Part shown: piece after piece, positions 5,292 through 6,176 of the stretch
Position numbering within the stretch: the first letter of the stretch is position 1
How the letters are laid out: each line of letters opens with the position of its first letter
DNA from: Clostridia bacterium
Lineage (GTDB): Bacteria > Bacillota > Clostridia > Oscillospirales > CAG-382
Reading direction: 5' to 3'
DNA: 6,176 nt
Assembly: GCA_017560285.1 (NCBI GenBank)
Contig: JAFYOG010000229.1
Coordinates: forward strand, 1 to 6,176
The notes under the pieces: model-generated
What the model was told of the DNA's origin: nothing
Seen by the model: only the letters and a program-made list of their open reading frames with translations
The model's database searches: none
Translations under genes and position numbers: made by a program

Positions 5292-6002
5292 ATGAACGGA
5301 ATTAAAAAAACGCTTGCCCTTATATTTGCGCTAACCGTATTGCTGTGCGCCTGCGCAACCGAAACTCAACAAAGCGATCGCCACGAACAAGACGAAAGCT
5401 CAAAGCAAACAGATAATTCGGTATCTTACGAACCGTCAGAAAGCTCTGCGGCTCAGGAATCTTCCGAAGATGCTTCCGAAGACGTTTCCAAAGAATCTTC
5501 CGTGCCCGAAATATCCGAAGATACATCTTCCTCTGAGAATTTAGATATTATAGACCGCGAATTTAATGCCGAGCTGGTGGATTATATAGAAAACATAGGC
5601 AGGGAAGCGCTGGCTCAATCTTATTTTACCGACAGAGCAGGCGCAGATGTAATGCTGGAAGGCTACGTAACCAAGAACATTGGAATGGATACTTTAATCC
5701 CCGACCCTGCGGTAAACGCATCTATTTTTGAAATTACGAACGAATTAGGCGAGAAATATGACTGTTATGCGCTTACCGTAACATGGTCAACCCCCAACCT
5801 TCCCGAATTGGGCGCGATGCTGCCCTTTAAAACCACAAATAAGAACCTAAAGATTTTGTGCAGAAAACTTAATATCCCCGAAAATGATTTATCCCAACTA
5901 TGCTTTACCTATGACGAGATATTAGAATTGGATTTGGAATGCGCCCAAGCGCTAAAATCGCTGATTGTATCAGCCAAGCTGGTTCTTCGCTTGGATTCAT
6001 AA
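5292..6002 (+). CDS. Lipoprotein with a Ser/Glu-rich linker and an unrecognised C-terminal domain
   Basis: The 236-residue protein begins with a lipoprotein signal: basic K5/K6, a hydrophobic core (about 7-18) and a lipobox LCAC ending at C21, the expected lipidated cysteine. Residues 22-83 form a low-complexity linker dominated by Ser, Glu and Asp (SSED, SEDVSKESS and similar), typical of surface lipoproteins that extend through the Gram-positive wall. Residues 84-236 look folded, with predicted helices at DREFNAELVDYIENIGREAL and in the last 30 residues, and a strand-like region ASIFEITN...CYALTVTW between. I do not recognise this domain. The ATG has an AGAGG-type site upstream. The gene lies 49 bases after the methyltransferase-like gene with no terminator between and is followed by a strong terminator, so the two probably form a unit. 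Any functional link between them is unproven. Confidence 0.85.
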   Translation: MNGIKKTLALIFALTVLLCACATETQQSDRHEQDESSKQTDNSVSYEPSESSAAQESSEDASEDVSKESSVPEISEDTSSSENLDIIDREFNAELVDYIENIGREALAQSYFTDRAGADVMLEGYVTKNIGMDTLIPDPAVNASIFEITNELGEKYDCYALTVTWSTPNLPELGAMLPFKTTNKNLKILCRKLNIPENDLSQLCFTYDEILELDLECAQALKSLIVSAKLVLRLDS

Positions 6003-6020
6003 AGTATTTAACCAAAAACA

Positions 6021-6047
6021 AAAAAGAGGCTTAGCAAGCCTCTTTTT
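6021..6047. terminator. Bidirectional Rho-independent terminator
   Basis: The arms AAAAAGAGGCTT (6021-6032) and AAGCCTCTTTTT (6036-6047) are perfectly complementary around a three-base AGC loop. A T tract follows on the plus strand, continuing after AA with TTTTT. On the minus strand the stem is also followed by T6 and then GT5, so it can end transcripts from both sides. It lies between the convergent lipoprotein gene and the partial ABC gene. Confidence 0.92.
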
Positions 6048-6071
6048 AATTTTTAAAAGTTTTTGGAGTTT

Positions 6072-6097
6072 AAGAACCTTTTTTCAAAAAGGTTCTT
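6072..6097. terminator. Second hairpin between the convergent genes, possible terminator or dispersed repeat
   Basis: AAGAACCTTTTT (6072-6083) pairs perfectly with AAAAAGGTTCTT (6086-6097), giving a tight stem of 10-12 pairs. It is closest to the end of the minus-strand ABC gene (stop at 6114-6116), for which it could be the terminator, although the T run after the stem is short on either strand. The preceding TTTTGGAGTTTAAG looks like part of a repeat I associate with intergenic regions of gut Clostridia, a recollection and not a search result. Confidence 0.55.
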
Positions 6098-6113
6098 TAT
6101 ACAACAACCCCCG

Positions 6114-6176
6114 TTAAAACGCTTTTCGGTTATGCAAGCCTGCGTAAATTCCGTTCTTTTCCACAAGCTCTGCGTG
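6114..6176 (-). CDS. C-terminal end of a probable ABC exporter ATP-binding protein (partial)
   Basis: Reading the minus strand from the window edge gives 20 residues, HAELVEKNGIYAGLHNRKAF, then a TAA stop at 6114-6116. The pattern H-x-E-L-x-x-x-x-G-x-Y-x-x-L matches the conserved tail of ABC exporter nucleotide-binding domains, where a GTHEELL...GxYxxL segment closes the protein. If so, the rest of the gene lies to the right of the window. The short length is the main limit; no Walker or signature motif is within view. It faces the lipoprotein gene convergently across two hairpins. Confidence 0.65.
   Translation of the reverse strand, partial: HAELVEKNGIYAGLHNRKAF

Noticed and set aside
5374..5381. 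GCGATCGC octamer, identical to the cyanobacterial HIP1 repeat.
   Set aside because: It occurs once, inside a lipoprotein coding region of a Firmicute-like sequence, so it is most likely chance.

Overview
The window looks like chromosomal DNA of a low-to-moderate GC Gram-positive bacterium, most likely a member of the Clostridia (an Oscillospiraceae/Ruminococcaceae-like gut anaerobe is my guess). The reasons are strong AGGAGG-type ribosome binding sites, TATAAT -10 boxes, U-tract hairpin terminators, a lipoprotein signal, and an ECF sigma / membrane anti-sigma pair of Firmicutes style. There is no RNA gene, CRISPR array or recognisable insertion sequence.

Layout. The left two thirds (1-4226) is read on the minus strand and holds two envelope-signalling operons in tandem. 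The upstream one (4226 down to 2268) encodes, in order of transcription, a secreted protein, an ECF sigma factor and a single-pass membrane anti-sigma candidate, and it ends in a strong hairpin terminator that overlaps the last codons. After only 68 bases the second operon starts: an OmpR/PhoB-type response regulator, a membrane sensor histidine kinase overlapping it by 4 bases, and the beginning of a small exported or membrane protein that runs off the left edge. The right third is read on the plus strand: a protein with an apparent SAM-dependent methyltransferase / spermidine-synthase-like C-terminal fold, then a lipoprotein with a Ser/Glu-rich linker, closed by a bidirectional terminator. 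At the far right edge is the last 20 codons of a minus-strand gene that looks like an ABC exporter ATPase.

How the genes may work together. The most interesting feature is that the secreted first protein of the sigma operon (216 aa) is a soluble homologue of the extracytoplasmic domain of the anti-sigma encoded at the end of the same operon. Roughly 60 aligned positions are identical by eye over about 145 residues, with shared blocks such as FIDDV, RYYV, FNNLQF and IIDS. The anti-sigma is thus the same domain attached through one membrane segment to a short cytosolic tail, while the companion is the free exported domain. I infer a decoy, co-sensor or feedback role for the free copy; the sequence alone cannot show which. 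The response-regulator promoter carries a 6-bp direct repeat with 11-bp period over its -35 position, which fits autoregulation by an OmpR-family regulator.
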